Assembly: GCF_004329815.1 (NCBI RefSeq)
Contig: NZ_SJPE01000012.1
Coordinates: 29,176 to 93,175 of the forward strand
Length of the DNA: 64,000 nt
Direction: 5' to 3'
DNA from: Flavobacterium silvisoli
GTDB taxonomy: Bacteria; Bacteroidota; Bacteroidia; Flavobacteriales; Flavobacteriaceae
Shown: positions 9,112 through 17,662 of the stretch, piece by piece
Numbering within the stretch: the stretch's first letter is position 1
Layout: every line of letters starts with the position of its first letter
Notes under the pieces: generated by a model
What the model was told of the DNA's origin: nothing
Database searches by the model: none
The model's input: only the letters and a program-made list of their open reading frames with translations
Translations under genes and position numbers: made by a program

Positions 9112-10346
9112 TGAACTTTAACAGTAAGTTTTGGTTAAAATTTTCACTAATCAATCTGCTGATTGTTGCCCTACTGGGACTTTTGATGCGTTATAAAATC
9201 GGATTTGAATTTCCTGTTTTCAATCAAAAGAGTCTGCAACACTCCCACTCCCATTTTGCCTTTTCAGGTTGGATTAGCCATACTCTAATGGTTTTAATGA
9301 TTGCCTACCTGAGTAAAAAAAATCAAGCCTCGCTCAGTTTAAACAAATACAATTATATCCTGACAGCCAATTTAATCTGTGCTTACGGCATGCTCATCTC
9401 GTTTATCATACAAGGCTACGGAGGCTTTTCCATCACATTTTCCACTGTTACGTTGTTTATTTCTTATGCTTTCGGTTATACTTACATAAAGGATTTAAAA
9501 AAATTGCCTACTGACGATTTGAGTAAAAAATGGTTCTCGGCGGCTGTTTTTTTCAACATTATTTCTTCTATAGGCACTTTTGTTTTGGCCTACATGATGA
9601 TTAATAAAAATATCCATCAGGAGGAATATCTGGCTTCTATTTATTATTATCTGCATTTTCAATACAACGGCTGGTTTTTCTTTGCCTGTATGGGGCTGCT
9701 GTACGGATTCCTGAATTTGAAAAAAGAAGAGAATGCGTTTTTTGACACTACTTTTAAGTTGTTCTTTTTTTCCTGTATTCCTGCCTATTTCTTATCTACC
9801 TTGTGGGCCGATTTACCGCCGTGGTTGTATGCGCTAACTGCTATTGCAGCCCTAGTACAAGTGTTTGCCTGGTATAAGTTTTTATTGATTATCATCAGAA
9901 CTAAAAGAGATTACCTAACTAATTTCCCCTATTTTTTGCGCTATATTTTGCTGTTTGTGGCCTTTGCCATGAGTGTAAAAGTATTGCTTCAGCTGGGCTC
10001 AACCATACCATCGGTCAGTAAGCTGGCTTTTGGTTTCCGACCTATAGTGATCGCCTATTTGCATTTGGTTTTATTGGCCATCATCAGTTTGTTTATCTTA
10101 TTTTACATCTATGCCAATCACCTTATCCACAGCAATAAAAAAATTAAATTGGGAGTGATTATTTTTTCAGTTGGCGTGCTTCTCAATGAAGTTATTTTGG
10201 CAATTCAGGGTGTGGCTTCGTTTAGTTATACTTTAATTCCGTACGTAGACAAGTTGCTTTTCGGAGCAGCCATTGTTTTAGTTTCGGGTATAGGATTAAC
10301 AGCTATTTACTCGATAAAAAAAGTAAAAACAGCCCTTAATTTATGA
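9111..10346 (+). CDS. Polytopic membrane protein with HSHSH motif, distantly heme-copper-oxidase/NorB-like
   Basis: 411 residues with about 12 hydrophobic segments. Near the N terminus it has QHSHSHFAFSG (H44, H46, H48), which resembles the helix-X heme-ligand stretch of NorB (AHGHMAFYG). LHFQYNGW (H182) resembles the helix-VI FeB ligand region of NorB (VHLWVEGVW). A further His (H317) lies in a helix near the C terminus. The pair of adjacent FeB histidines is not seen. It is translationally coupled to the Crp/Fnr gene and stands in the denitrification region. It could be a heme-binding sensor or enzyme subunit, or NnrS-like; I cannot assign a function. Confidence 0.6.
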   Translation: MNFNSKFWLKFSLINLLIVALLGLLMRYKIGFEFPVFNQKSLQHSHSHFAFSGWISHTLMVLMIAYLSKKNQASLSLNKYNYILTANLICAYGMLISFIIQGYGGFSITFSTVTLFISYAFGYTYIKDLKKLPTDDLSKKWFSAAVFFNIISSIGTFVLAYMMINKNIHQEEYLASIYYYLHFQYNGWFFFACMGLLYGFLNLKKEENAFFDTTFKLFFFSCIPAYFLSTLWADLPPWLYALTAIAALVQVFAWYKFLLIIIRTKRDYLTNFPYFLRYILLFVAFAMSVKVLLQLGSTIPSVSKLAFGFRPIVIAYLHLVLLAIISLFILFYIYANHLIHSNKKIKLGVIIFSVGVLLNEVILAIQGVASFSYTLIPYVDKLLFGAAIVLVSGIGLTAIYSIKKVKTALNL

Positions 10347-10386
10347 CTCAACTCATAAAATAACCATTTCATAATTAGGTACTTTG
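10343..10386 (+). promoter_or_regulatory. Crp/Fnr-type operator and weak -7 box before the fasciclin gene
   Basis: ATGACTCAACTCAT at 10343-10356 matches the shared palindrome with one mismatch. The -7 element ends in TTTG at 10383-10386 (GTACTTTG, poor in the TA part), centred 33 bp downstream. The geometry agrees with the other four operators; the -7 box is the weakest of the set. Confidence 0.55.
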
Positions 10387-10412
10387 TGTGTATAAACCAA
10401 GTATTTATTATC

Positions 10413-10970
10413 ATGAAAAAATCAATCCAAACCTTGTTATTTGCCGGTCTGTTAGTAGCTTTCAGTTGCAAACAAACCGACCAAGCCCCAACCGAAACCA
10501 CAACAGAAGCACAAGCCACCGAACAACCTTCAGGACAATCGGGTGTGAAAGACGAAACCTCGAGTCCAAACATTGTACAAACGGCCGCAGGCAGCAAAGA
10601 CCACACGACTCTGGTGGCTGCAGTGAAAGCCGCTGATTTAGTTGATGCCTTAAGCAATGCCGGTCCTTTTACCGTTTTTGCGCCAACTAATGCCGCTTTT
10701 GACAAATTGCCGGCCGGAACCGTAGACGACTTATTGAAACCGGAAAACAAAGAAAAACTGAAAAACATCTTAGGTTACCATACCTATGTTGGCTCTCTTA
10801 AAACAGAGTACATGCAGGATGGTCAGGAGTTTGATATGGTTTTTGGAGGTAAAGTGAAAATCACTAAAAAAGGCGATAAAACTTTTGTCAACGGTTCAGA
10901 AATAGTAGCTTCAATACCTACTTCTAACGGAATCATTCACGTTATTGGAGATGTATTACTGCCCAAATAA
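10413..10970 (+). CDS. Fasciclin-domain lipoprotein
   Basis: 185 residues from the ATG at 10413, chosen because it starts a lipoprotein signal (MKKSIQTLLFAGLLVAFSC); the upstream in-frame ATG at 10386 overlaps the promoter. After a Thr/Gln/Glu-rich linker (residues 22-60) comes one FAS1 domain: HTTLVAAVKAADLVDAL, the FTVFAPTNAAFDKLP signature, and the NGIIHVIGDVLLP end. FAS1 proteins are surface adhesion or ligand-binding modules; the role in a denitrification region is unknown. The Crp/Fnr-like site just upstream suggests co-regulation with nor and nos genes. Confidence 0.88.
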   Translation: MKKSIQTLLFAGLLVAFSCKQTDQAPTETTTEAQATEQPSGQSGVKDETSSPNIVQTAAGSKDHTTLVAAVKAADLVDALSNAGPFTVFAPTNAAFDKLPAGTVDDLLKPENKEKLKNILGYHTYVGSLKTEYMQDGQEFDMVFGGKVKITKKGDKTFVNGSEIVASIPTSNGIIHVIGDVLLPK

Positions 10971-11011
10971 AGTTTAATTATTAGTTCAAATAAGTTGCAT
11001 TTTTTTATGGA

Positions 11012-11049
11012 AAGCGCCGGTTTTTTTTTGAATCAGCGCTTTTTTTTTG
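11012..11049 (+). terminator. Intrinsic terminator after the fasciclin gene
   Basis: AAGCGC/GCGCTT arms with a T-rich interior, then nine T at 11041-11049. It separates the fasciclin gene from norC. Confidence 0.7.
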
Positions 11050-11092
11050 TGATTTGAATCATAAGAAAACCAAAGCGCATTGCTTCTATTTG
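11049..11092 (+). promoter_or_regulatory. Crp/Fnr-type operator and -7 box for norCB
   Basis: GTGATTTGAATCAT at 11049-11062 (TGATT-TG-AATCA is a perfect inverted repeat). The -7 box TCTATTTG at 11085-11092 has one mismatch to TAnnTTTG and is centred 33 bp from the operator centre. Confidence 0.7.
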
Positions 11093-11118
11093 TAGTGTTA
11101 TATAACAGTATTCATCTT

Positions 11119-11553
11119 ATGAACATGTCATTTAGATACGGTCTGATTCTGGTAGCGTTACTATCATTATTTGCTCTTTACAATGCCATTATTTACAGTT
11201 CAACTTCAGATTATGGTAAAGTATCTTTATCCGAAAAAGCTTTGAATGGAGAGCAGGTTTGGTTGCAAAACAATTGCAATGCCTGTCACCAGCTATATGG
11301 TTTAGGGGGATATTTGGGACCCGATTTAACCAACGAATATACCCGAATTAATAACGAAGCTTACCTGAAAGCCATGATTAACAGTGGTGTGAAAGTAATG
11401 CCTAAATTCAATTTCAGCACAACACAACTGAACGATTTGATTCAATTTTTAAAAGAAGTAGACCAAACCGGCTATTACCCAAACATGGAAGCCGTAACGA
11501 GAGCTTACGGTTGGGTAAACCTGAAATACAAAACTCCTTTACATGAAAAGTAA
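11119..11553 (+). CDS. norC: NorC-like membrane-anchored cytochrome c
   Basis: 144 residues from the ATG at 11119; the earlier in-frame ATG at 11080 lies inside the predicted promoter. One N-terminal membrane helix (YGLILVALLSLFALYNAII) is followed by a mono-heme cytochrome c domain: NNCNACHQLYGLGGYLGPDLTN supplies the CxxCH motif. KVMPKFNFS near the C-terminal side offers the probable distal Met. This is the plan of NorC, the electron-entry subunit of cytochrome-c-dependent nitric oxide reductase. It overlaps the norB-like gene by 11 bp. Because the partner lacks canonical ligands, nitric oxide reduction by the pair is likely but unproven. Confidence 0.85.
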   Translation: MNMSFRYGLILVALLSLFALYNAIIYSSTSDYGKVSLSEKALNGEQVWLQNNCNACHQLYGLGGYLGPDLTNEYTRINNEAYLKAMINSGVKVMPKFNFSTTQLNDLIQFLKEVDQTGYYPNMEAVTRAYGWVNLKYKTPLHEK

Positions 11554-12889
11554 CCACTATCCCTTTTATTTTATAGCCACTGGTTTAATTTGTTTAGTGA
11601 TAGGCATATTGTGCGGGCTGTTGGCCGGATTTCAATATATAGTCCCCAACTTCATCAAATCAGTTTTACCATTCAATGCGCTGCGACCTTTGCATACTTT
11701 GTTTGTGGTGTCCTGGATTTTGTTGGTGGCGATTGGTGGTATTTACTACTATCTCAATTTGAATTTTCAAAACAACAAAGTTAATTTCAAGTTCATCAAA
11801 TGGCATTTTTGGTTATTTTTAGTTACCGGTTTAGGCATCATTTATGCGTATTTGGGTAAACAATTTGAAGGTAAAGAATACTTAGAATTTCCGAGTTATT
11901 ATTATTTCCCGATTGTGCTTGGTTGGATACTGTTTGGAATCAATTACTTCAAAATTACGCTTTCGCATTACACCTTTTGGCCGGTGTATTATTGGATGTG
12001 GGGCACCGGAATTTGTTTTATGATTTATCATTTCACCGAAGCTCATCTTTGGTTATTACCTTATTTCAAAGGTCATTTTATACAAAACATTGCTTTGCAA
12101 TGGAAAGCCGGAGGTTCTTATGTGGGTTCCTGGAACATGTTGGTTTACGGAACTTCATTATTTGTCATGGCTAAAATAAGTAACGATGACCGTTACGCTA
12201 AATCCAAAAAGGCCTTCTTCTTTTACTTCCTGGGGTTAACCAATCTAATGTTTGGTTGGGCCCACCACATATACATCATACCCACAGCGCCCTGGATTAG
12301 ATATGTAGCTTACGCTATCAGCATGACTGAATGGGTGATTTTGTTTTCCATCATATACGACTGGAAAAAGAGTCTATCCGTTCAAATTATAATCAAATAT
12401 TCTTTGGCTTATCGTTTTATGAAGCAGGCTAATTTTTGGGTATTTTTAAACATCATTCTGGCGTTGCTGATTTCTATCCCGTCATTGAATATTTTTACCC
12501 ATGGAACGCATATCACTGTTGCTCACTCGATGGGAACCACCATTGGAATCAACACCATGATTTTGCTGTCATCGGTAACTTATATACTTGAATCGACCGG
12601 ACTAATTGCTGCAACCATTACCCGTAAAATTGAAAAGAGTTTGACGTTTTTTGCCGTTGCTTTCTTCGGCTTTTGGTTGACCCTATTGGTTTTGGGAGCT
12701 AAAAAGGGATATTGGATGTTCTTCGGACAAAGGCTTTCTTTCGGGGAGTTTCAGGATTCACTCCGCGGCATGTACATACTGTTTTTTCTTTTCGGAATCG
12801 GGATGGCCATTGGGTTGTACCGCATTGTTTTCTCATTGTTGCGAATCATTAATTCACTAGTCAGTATCAATCCCGAAAAACAACGTTAA
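11543..12889 (+). CDS. norB: NorB-like heme-copper oxidase superfamily subunit with altered active-site ligands
   Basis: 448 residues, about 12 membrane helices, near the length of cNorB. Conserved by alignment with Pseudomonas NorB from memory: H51 (low-spin heme b ligand, in RPLHTLF), H241-H242 (FeB pair, in FGWAHHIY), E263 (matches Glu280) and H328 (heme b3 ligand). Not conserved: the helix-VI FeB His aligns with G190, Glu211 with V194, Glu215 with N198, and the second heme b ligand His349 with M330 (VAHSMG for AHGHM). Pairing with NorC and the operator upstream favour a nitric oxide reductase, perhaps one of the non-canonical NOR families. Its 3' end overlaps nrdG by 23 bp (convergent). 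Confidence 0.75.
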   Translation: MKSNHYPFYFIATGLICLVIGILCGLLAGFQYIVPNFIKSVLPFNALRPLHTLFVVSWILLVAIGGIYYYLNLNFQNNKVNFKFIKWHFWLFLVTGLGIIYAYLGKQFEGKEYLEFPSYYYFPIVLGWILFGINYFKITLSHYTFWPVYYWMWGTGICFMIYHFTEAHLWLLPYFKGHFIQNIALQWKAGGSYVGSWNMLVYGTSLFVMAKISNDDRYAKSKKAFFFYFLGLTNLMFGWAHHIYIIPTAPWIRYVAYAISMTEWVILFSIIYDWKKSLSVQIIIKYSLAYRFMKQANFWVFLNIILALLISIPSLNIFTHGTHITVAHSMGTTIGINTMILLSSVTYILESTGLIAATITRKIEKSLTFFAVAFFGFWLTLLVLGAKKGYWMFFGQRLSFGEFQDSLRGMYILFFLFGIGMAIGLYRIVFSLLRIINSLVSINPEKQR

Positions 12890-13538
12890 AAGCCGCATTG
12901 GTTTTGATTTGTTCAGCTTTAATTTTTAACGAAGCCGGCAAAGGAGCTAGAGTTTCCACATTATTTCTGAAAAACTGCAAGTAATATGTCCCCGTGTAGT
13001 GATTGGCCTCCAAATAAGCCATCATTTCGCTTAACTCTTCGTTAGAAATTAATTCAGAGTGATAGGTTGTCCGGATTTCAAATGGGACAGTACTCTTTTG
13101 CAACACCTGAAACGATTCTTCAAAACCAAAAAATAAATCCGATTGGGTAATTTTCTGAAACTGACCTTTAACCGCTTTAAAATCCAAAGCTACATAATCA
13201 ATAAGTTGTTCATTAATCAGTTGTTTTAAAACATCGGGGCGCGAACCATTCGTATCAATTTTAACTGAAAACCCCATAGCTTTGACGGCTTTGATTTGTT
13301 CAACAATGTGTTTGTGAATCAAACATTCGCCACCGCTAAACACTACTGCATCAAGCAAACCTTGGCGCGATTGTAAAAAAGAAATTGCTTCAGGAAAAGT
13401 TACGACACCTTTTCCTAAAACAATTTCCGGATTATAACAGTATAAACATCTCATATTGCAGCCGGCATACCAAAAAATGCAAGCCGATTTGTTGGGAAAA
13501 TCCAACAATGTAAAAGGAGTTATACTGTAAATAGACAT
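12867..13538 (-). CDS. nrdG: Anaerobic ribonucleotide reductase activating protein (radical SAM)
   Basis: 223 residues. The radical-SAM cysteine motif is CNMRCLYC (CxxxCxxC, about residues 27-34) and is followed by the FSGGE motif that helps bind SAM. It reductively cleaves S-adenosylmethionine to put the glycyl radical on NrdD. It lies 2 bp downstream of the 54-residue glycyl-radical-domain ORF and in the same minus-strand operon as nrdD and the RIC protein. Its last codons overlap the 3' end of norB. Confidence 0.9.
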   Translation of the reverse strand: MSIYSITPFTLLDFPNKSACIFWYAGCNMRCLYCYNPEIVLGKGVVTFPEAISFLQSRQGLLDAVVFSGGECLIHKHIVEQIKAVKAMGFSVKIDTNGSRPDVLKQLINEQLIDYVALDFKAVKGQFQKITQSDLFFGFEESFQVLQKSTVPFEIRTTYHSELISNEELSEMMAYLEANHYTGTYYLQFFRNNVETLAPLPASLKIKAEQIKTNAAFNVVFRD

Positions 13539-13540
13539 GC

Positions 13541-13705
13541 CTATTTATTACATTCTCTGAAATGAACCCTTTGTTTATGCTCCCCCTTTTTACCAATATT
13601 AAAACTCTCTACCGGTCGGTGATAACCCATAACCCGGGTATACACTAAACATTTGGTTCGCAATAACTGGTTTGTTGCTGAAATTTCATTAATCTGTGTT
13701 TTCAT
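13541..13705 (-). CDS. Free-standing NrdD C-terminal glycyl-radical domain (54 residues)
   Basis: The reading frame runs from ATG at 13705 to TAG at 13541. It contains TKCLVYTRVMGYHRPVESFN followed by GKKGEHKQRVHF, which aligns with the last domain of intact class III reductases (for example C-x-VYSRVVGYxRPV...NxGKxxEF), including the radical Gly in RVMGY. The upstream nrdD ORF ends just before this domain, and the two overlap by 17 bp in different frames (+1). About 34 extra residues separate the last CPKC of NrdD from the Cys here, so a single-base error alone does not recreate the usual protein. It is probably a separate subunit; programmed frameshifting is an alternative. Confidence 0.8.
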   Translation of the reverse strand: MKTQINEISATNQLLRTKCLVYTRVMGYHRPVESFNIGKKGEHKQRVHFRECNK

Positions 13706-15803
13706 ATTTAATTTGGTTTTGGTTTTCTAAAATGGCTTCGTCACATTTCGGGCAATATTCGTGTTCGCCGTTCAAATAGCCATGTATTGGGCAAACACTG
13801 AATACAGGAGTTACTGTGATGTAGGGTAATTTGAATTTAGTCAATACTGTTCTGACAAAGTTTTTACAGGCTTCGGCGCTGCTGATACGTTCGTTCATGT
13901 ACAAATGCAACACAGTTCCGCCTGTATATTTGCACTGCAATTCATCCTGCATCAATAATGCTTCAAACGGATCCTGCGTATAATCGACCGGGATTTGAGA
14001 GCTGTTGGTGTAATAAATGTTTTCACCGCTACCGGCTTGGAGAATATTAGGAAAACGCTTCTTATCTTCTTTGGCAAAACGATAAGTTGTGCCTTCGGCA
14101 GGAGTGGCTTCTAAATTGTAAAGGTTGCCGGTTTCTTCCTGAAATTCTTTCATGCGATTGCGAATATGATCTAAAATTCTCAAACTGAAATCATGACCAA
14201 AATAAGTGGTAATATCCTCATTGTCATCGGTAAAATTCCGCACCATTTCATTCATTCCGTTAACTCCTATTGTTGAAAAATGATTTCTGAAATGTGGCAA
14301 ATAACGTTTAGTATACGGATACAATCCGCGATCGTACATTTCCTGTATGAACTGACGTTTCTTCTCCAAAGTTGACTTAGCCAACAGCATTAATTTGTCT
14401 AACTGTTGCAACAATCCTTCCTCATCTCTTTCATACAAATACCCCAATCGAGCCATGTTGATTGTTACTACTCCAATGCTTCCGGTCATTTCCGCACTGC
14501 CAAAGAGTCCGTTGCCGCGTTTGAGTAACTCTCTCAAATCAAGTTGCAAACGGCAGCACATGCTGCGCACAGCATTGGGTTTGTAGGCATTCGGATTTTC
14601 TATGCGCTCTCCTTCTTCGTTCAAAATATATTGACTGCCGATAAAGTTTTGGAAATAAGAAGACCCTATCTTGGCTGTATTTTCAAAAAGCAATTCCGTG
14701 TTTTCTCCGTCCCAATCAAAATCTTCAGTGATATTGACAGTCGGAATTGGAAAAGTAAACGGTTGTCCGTTAGCATCTCCCTCGGTCATTACGGTATAAT
14801 AGGCTTTGTTGATCAGATTCATTTCGGGTTGAAAATGCTCATAACGCATATCTGCAAGCGATGCTACTCCGCGCTCTTTAGCCCTTTCTAAGGTATTTTT
14901 GTCATTAATGGTTTCAAATAGATGACGGTCATTTTTAGTAGGAACTTGTTCTTTCAAATCGCTTGGAACCACCCAATCCAAGGTGATGTTAGTAAACGGT
15001 GACTGTCCCCATCGTGCCGGTACATTGAGATTGTAAACAAAACTTCGGATGGCTTTGAGTACATCATCAAAGGATAAATTGTCCTTGAAAACGTAGGGAG
15101 CCAAATAGGTATCAAACGAACTAAAAGCTTGTGCACCTGCCCATTCGCTTTGCAGTATGCCCAAAAAATTAGCCATTTGTCCCAAAGCTTCTCTGAAATG
15201 GGACGGTGCCTTACTTTCTACCCTGCCTCTGACGCCGTTAAAACCATCATTGAGTAAAACCCGCAAACTCCAACCGGCACAATATCCGGTCAGACAATCC
15301 AAATCATGAATGTGGATATCCCCGTTGCGGTGCGCATATCCTTCTTCTTTTGAATACACTTTATCCAGCCAATAGTTAGCTATGATTTTTCCGGCCACAT
15401 TATTCACTAATCCGGCATTAGAATAGGATGTATTGGCATTGGCATTAATACGCCAATCGGTTTGCGAAATGTACTCTTCGATGGTTTGGGTGCTGTCTAC
15501 ATAAGTAGTATCGTCATTCAAACCCTGTATGTGTTCCCGTTGTAATTTTCGGGTGTGCCGGTACAACATGAAAGAACGCATTACTGTAAAGTATTCTTTT
15601 TCAAAAAGTACTTTTTCAATAATATCCTGAAGCTCTTCGACAGCCCAGGTATTTTTGCCCTCTGTGGCACTGATTACTTTTTCGAAAACCGTTTCATCAA
15701 ACGGTACCGAAACACTGTCAAAACTTTTTACTATGGCATCTTTAATTTTATAGCCGGCAAAAGGTTTGTAATCACCATTTCTTTTGATAACATATCGTTC
15801 CAT
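13689..15803 (-). CDS. nrdD: Anaerobic (class III) ribonucleoside-triphosphate reductase, large part without the glycyl-radical domain
   Basis: 704 residues. An N-terminal ATP-cone (VIKRNGDYKPFAGYKI, to about residue 95) is followed by the ten-stranded barrel domain with the conserved RSMCCRLQLDLREL stretch holding an active-site Cys. The C terminus stops shortly after a partial zinc site, SVCPIHGYLNGEHEYCPKC, which provides three Cys; the fourth Cys and the radical Gly lie in the next small ORF. It makes dNTPs without oxygen. The gene follows the RIC gene by 11 bp and precedes nrdG. Confidence 0.9.
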   Translation of the reverse strand: MERYVIKRNGDYKPFAGYKIKDAIVKSFDSVSVPFDETVFEKVISATEGKNTWAVEELQDIIEKVLFEKEYFTVMRSFMLYRHTRKLQREHIQGLNDDTTYVDSTQTIEEYISQTDWRINANANTSYSNAGLVNNVAGKIIANYWLDKVYSKEEGYAHRNGDIHIHDLDCLTGYCAGWSLRVLLNDGFNGVRGRVESKAPSHFREALGQMANFLGILQSEWAGAQAFSSFDTYLAPYVFKDNLSFDDVLKAIRSFVYNLNVPARWGQSPFTNITLDWVVPSDLKEQVPTKNDRHLFETINDKNTLERAKERGVASLADMRYEHFQPEMNLINKAYYTVMTEGDANGQPFTFPIPTVNITEDFDWDGENTELLFENTAKIGSSYFQNFIGSQYILNEEGERIENPNAYKPNAVRSMCCRLQLDLRELLKRGNGLFGSAEMTGSIGVVTINMARLGYLYERDEEGLLQQLDKLMLLAKSTLEKKRQFIQEMYDRGLYPYTKRYLPHFRNHFSTIGVNGMNEMVRNFTDDNEDITTYFGHDFSLRILDHIRNRMKEFQEETGNLYNLEATPAEGTTYRFAKEDKKRFPNILQAGSGENIYYTNSSQIPVDYTQDPFEALLMQDELQCKYTGGTVLHLYMNERISSAEACKNFVRTVLTKFKLPYITVTPVFSVCPIHGYLNGEHEYCPKCDEAILENQNQIKYENTD

Positions 15804-15814
15804 GTTACAAAAGT

Positions 15815-16567
15815 TTACAGTAGTGATTGAGTCAATTTATCGAGAACCGTGAATTGTTTTTCCAACATTTTAGCACCCGGAAACAGTATGTTGTTTTCCA
15901 GATGAATGTGCTTGTGCAAATCGGCTTCAAACTCTTTCAACATAGCAAAAGTTACTCTGTAAGTTTCACAGGCATCGGCCGGCGGTACATAATTGTTGGT
16001 TAATTCGGCAATTTTAGCAAATCGTTCGCCTTCAATAGTGTGCTCTTCCTGCATCATAGCAATCGGATTATCCACAGTACCAAAATGAGGCACGGTGATT
16101 TCCTGATTGTTTTTTTGAGCATTGAGCATCTTTTTGATGAACGGAAATAAAATAAGCTCTTCTTTCTTCATGTGTTTGGCCAACTCGCCTGCTCCTTCAA
16201 CAAACAATTTATTGATTTCAAACAATTCCGGATGACGGCCACCATGCACCTTGCAGAGTTTGTCTAAAAACATGAAGAGTACCGAAGATTTTTCTTCTAC
16301 ATAACGGTGGTGTGTTTTTTCGATGTAGTCGATTAACAAATCCAAAGGCCAGGATTTAAAATCGATTCCCCCATCGTTGGTTGATTGCATTACTGACGTA
16401 ATTTCATCTTCTAATACCTTGGAACTGATTTGTTTTTTTTCGCAGGCTTCGGCTAAAGTTCGGTTTCCTTTGCAGCAAAAATCGATTCCGTATTTTGAAA
16501 ATACCGCAGCTGTTCTGAAATCGTCAGCCACGTACTCTCCTATCGTTTTTTTGTTTGTAGTTTCCAT
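15815..16567 (-). CDS. ric: Iron-sulfur cluster repair di-iron protein RIC (YtfE/ScdA/DnrN family)
   Basis: 250 residues. The N-terminal DUF542-type domain has FCCKGNRTLAEAC (about residues 31-43). The C-terminal hemerythrin-like domain carries spaced His/Glu ligands: HHRYVEE, HGGRHPELFE, KKEELILFPF, EEHTIEGERF and HKHIHLENNILFP. RIC proteins restore iron-sulfur clusters damaged by nitric oxide or oxidants. As first gene of the operon with nrdD and nrdG, it fits protection of NrdG and other iron-sulfur enzymes during NO respiration. A Crp/Fnr-type operator lies directly upstream. Confidence 0.92.
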   Translation of the reverse strand: METTNKKTIGEYVADDFRTAAVFSKYGIDFCCKGNRTLAEACEKKQISSKVLEDEITSVMQSTNDGGIDFKSWPLDLLIDYIEKTHHRYVEEKSSVLFMFLDKLCKVHGGRHPELFEINKLFVEGAGELAKHMKKEELILFPFIKKMLNAQKNNQEITVPHFGTVDNPIAMMQEEHTIEGERFAKIAELTNNYVPPADACETYRVTFAMLKEFEADLHKHIHLENNILFPGAKMLEKQFTVLDKLTQSLL

Positions 16568-16590
16568 TTTATATGTGTTTTAATTTACTC

Positions 16591-16665
16591 CAATATTACG
16601 CACTTATGGAGGTTGCCAAATATGATTAAAATCATATAAAAGCTTAGTTTTCAGTATTTATTTTG
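16591..16665. promoter_or_regulatory. Divergent promoter with Crp/Fnr-type operator (ric-nrdDG / nadAB)
   Basis: Inverted repeat ATATGATT-AA-AATCATAT at 16620-16637 (core ATGATTAAAATCAT at 16622-16635, centre 16628.5). The minus-strand -7 box TAATATTG (16591-16598) is centred exactly 34 bp away; the plus-strand -7 box TTATTTTG (16658-16665) is 33 bp away. Each has one mismatch to TAnnTTTG. The arrangement copies that at 8382-8457. Confidence 0.75.
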
Positions 16666-16729
16666 CATGAAACTTCAAATAGTTATTCATTTTTTAATAT
16701 TGAACCATATCTACTTATCAAACAACATT

Positions 16730-17662
16730 ATGCAAGAATTAAAAGAAAAAATACTGACTTTGAAAAAGGTCAAAAATGCTGTGATTTTGGCACATTATTA
16801 TCAGGAGCCCGATATACAGGAAATAGCCGATTATGTGGGCGACAGTCTCGGATTATCACAGGAAGCCGTTAAAGCTAAAGCTGATATCATTTTGTTTGCC
16901 GGGGTGCATTTTATGGCCGAAACTGCTAAAATCCTGAATCCCAATACCAAAGTGATTCTTCCCGATTTAAAAGCCGGTTGTTCATTGGCAGAATCCTGTC
17001 CGCCTGACATTTTTAAAAAATTCATAGAAGCGCACCCGGATCATATTGTTATCACTTATGTCAATTGTTCGGCCGAAATTAAAGCGCTGAGTCATTTGGT
17101 TTGTACTTCTTCTAATGCGGTTAAAATTGTTGAATCGGTACCCGAGAACATTCCGATTATTTTTGCTCCCGATAAAAACCTTGGGCGTTATATTGAACAA
17201 CAAACCGGCAGAAAAATGGTGTTGTGGGATGGTTCCTGTGTGGTGCATGAAGCATTTTCGTTAGATAAATTGATTGCGTTACATCAAAAACACCCTAATG
17301 CCAAAATCATTGCGCATCCCGAATCTGAAACACATATATTAAAAACCGCTTCTTACATTGGATCTACCTCGGGTATGATTGATTTTGTAAAAAGTAATCC
17401 GTCAAACGAATTTATAGTTGCCACCGAAGCCGGTATTTTATACAAAATGCAACAGGAAGTACCCCAAAAGCTATTGATTCCGGCTCCATCTGTAGAAAAC
17501 AACACTTGTGCCTGCAGCGAATGTGATTTCATGAAAATGAACACCTTACAAAAGGTGTACGATTGTTTAGTTAACGAAAGCCCCGAAATCACAATTCCGA
17601 ATGCCATCCAAAACAGAGCTCTGATACCTATTGAACGCATGCTTGAATTATCGCACCAATGA
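16730..17662 (+). CDS. nadA: Quinolinate synthase A
   Basis: 310 residues from ATG at 16730 ([13 protein letters not shown]), the usual NadA start; the in-frame ATG at 16667 falls at the predicted transcription start. Conserved features include [28 protein letters not shown], the iron-sulfur ligand regions [10 protein letters not shown] and [16 protein letters not shown], and GSTSGM. NadA condenses iminoaspartate with dihydroxyacetone phosphate to quinolinate using an oxygen-sensitive [4Fe-4S] cluster. It overlaps nadB by 4 bp (ATGA). Control from the anaerobic-type operator is inferred from its position. Confidence 0.95.
   Translation: MQELKEKILTLKKVKNAVILAHYYQEPDIQEIADYVGDSLGLSQEAVKAKADIILFAGVHFMAETAKILNPNTKVILPDLKAGCSLAESCPPDIFKKFIEAHPDHIVITYVNCSAEIKALSHLVCTSSNAVKIVESVPENIPIIFAPDKNLGRYIEQQTGRKMVLWDGSCVVHEAFSLDKLIALHQKHPNAKIIAHPESETHILKTASYIGSTSGMIDFVKSNPSNEFIVATEAGILYKMQQEVPQKLLIPAPSVENNTCACSECDFMKMNTLQKVYDCLVNESPEITIPNAIQNRALIPIERMLELSHQ

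Noticed and set aside
10307..10768. 153-residue minus-strand ORF opposite the fasciclin gene
   Set aside because: Antisense shadow of a clear lipoprotein gene; no domain of its own.
11080..11118. Longer start for norC
   Set aside because: The ATG lies inside the predicted promoter, before the transcription start, and adds residues that spoil the membrane anchor.
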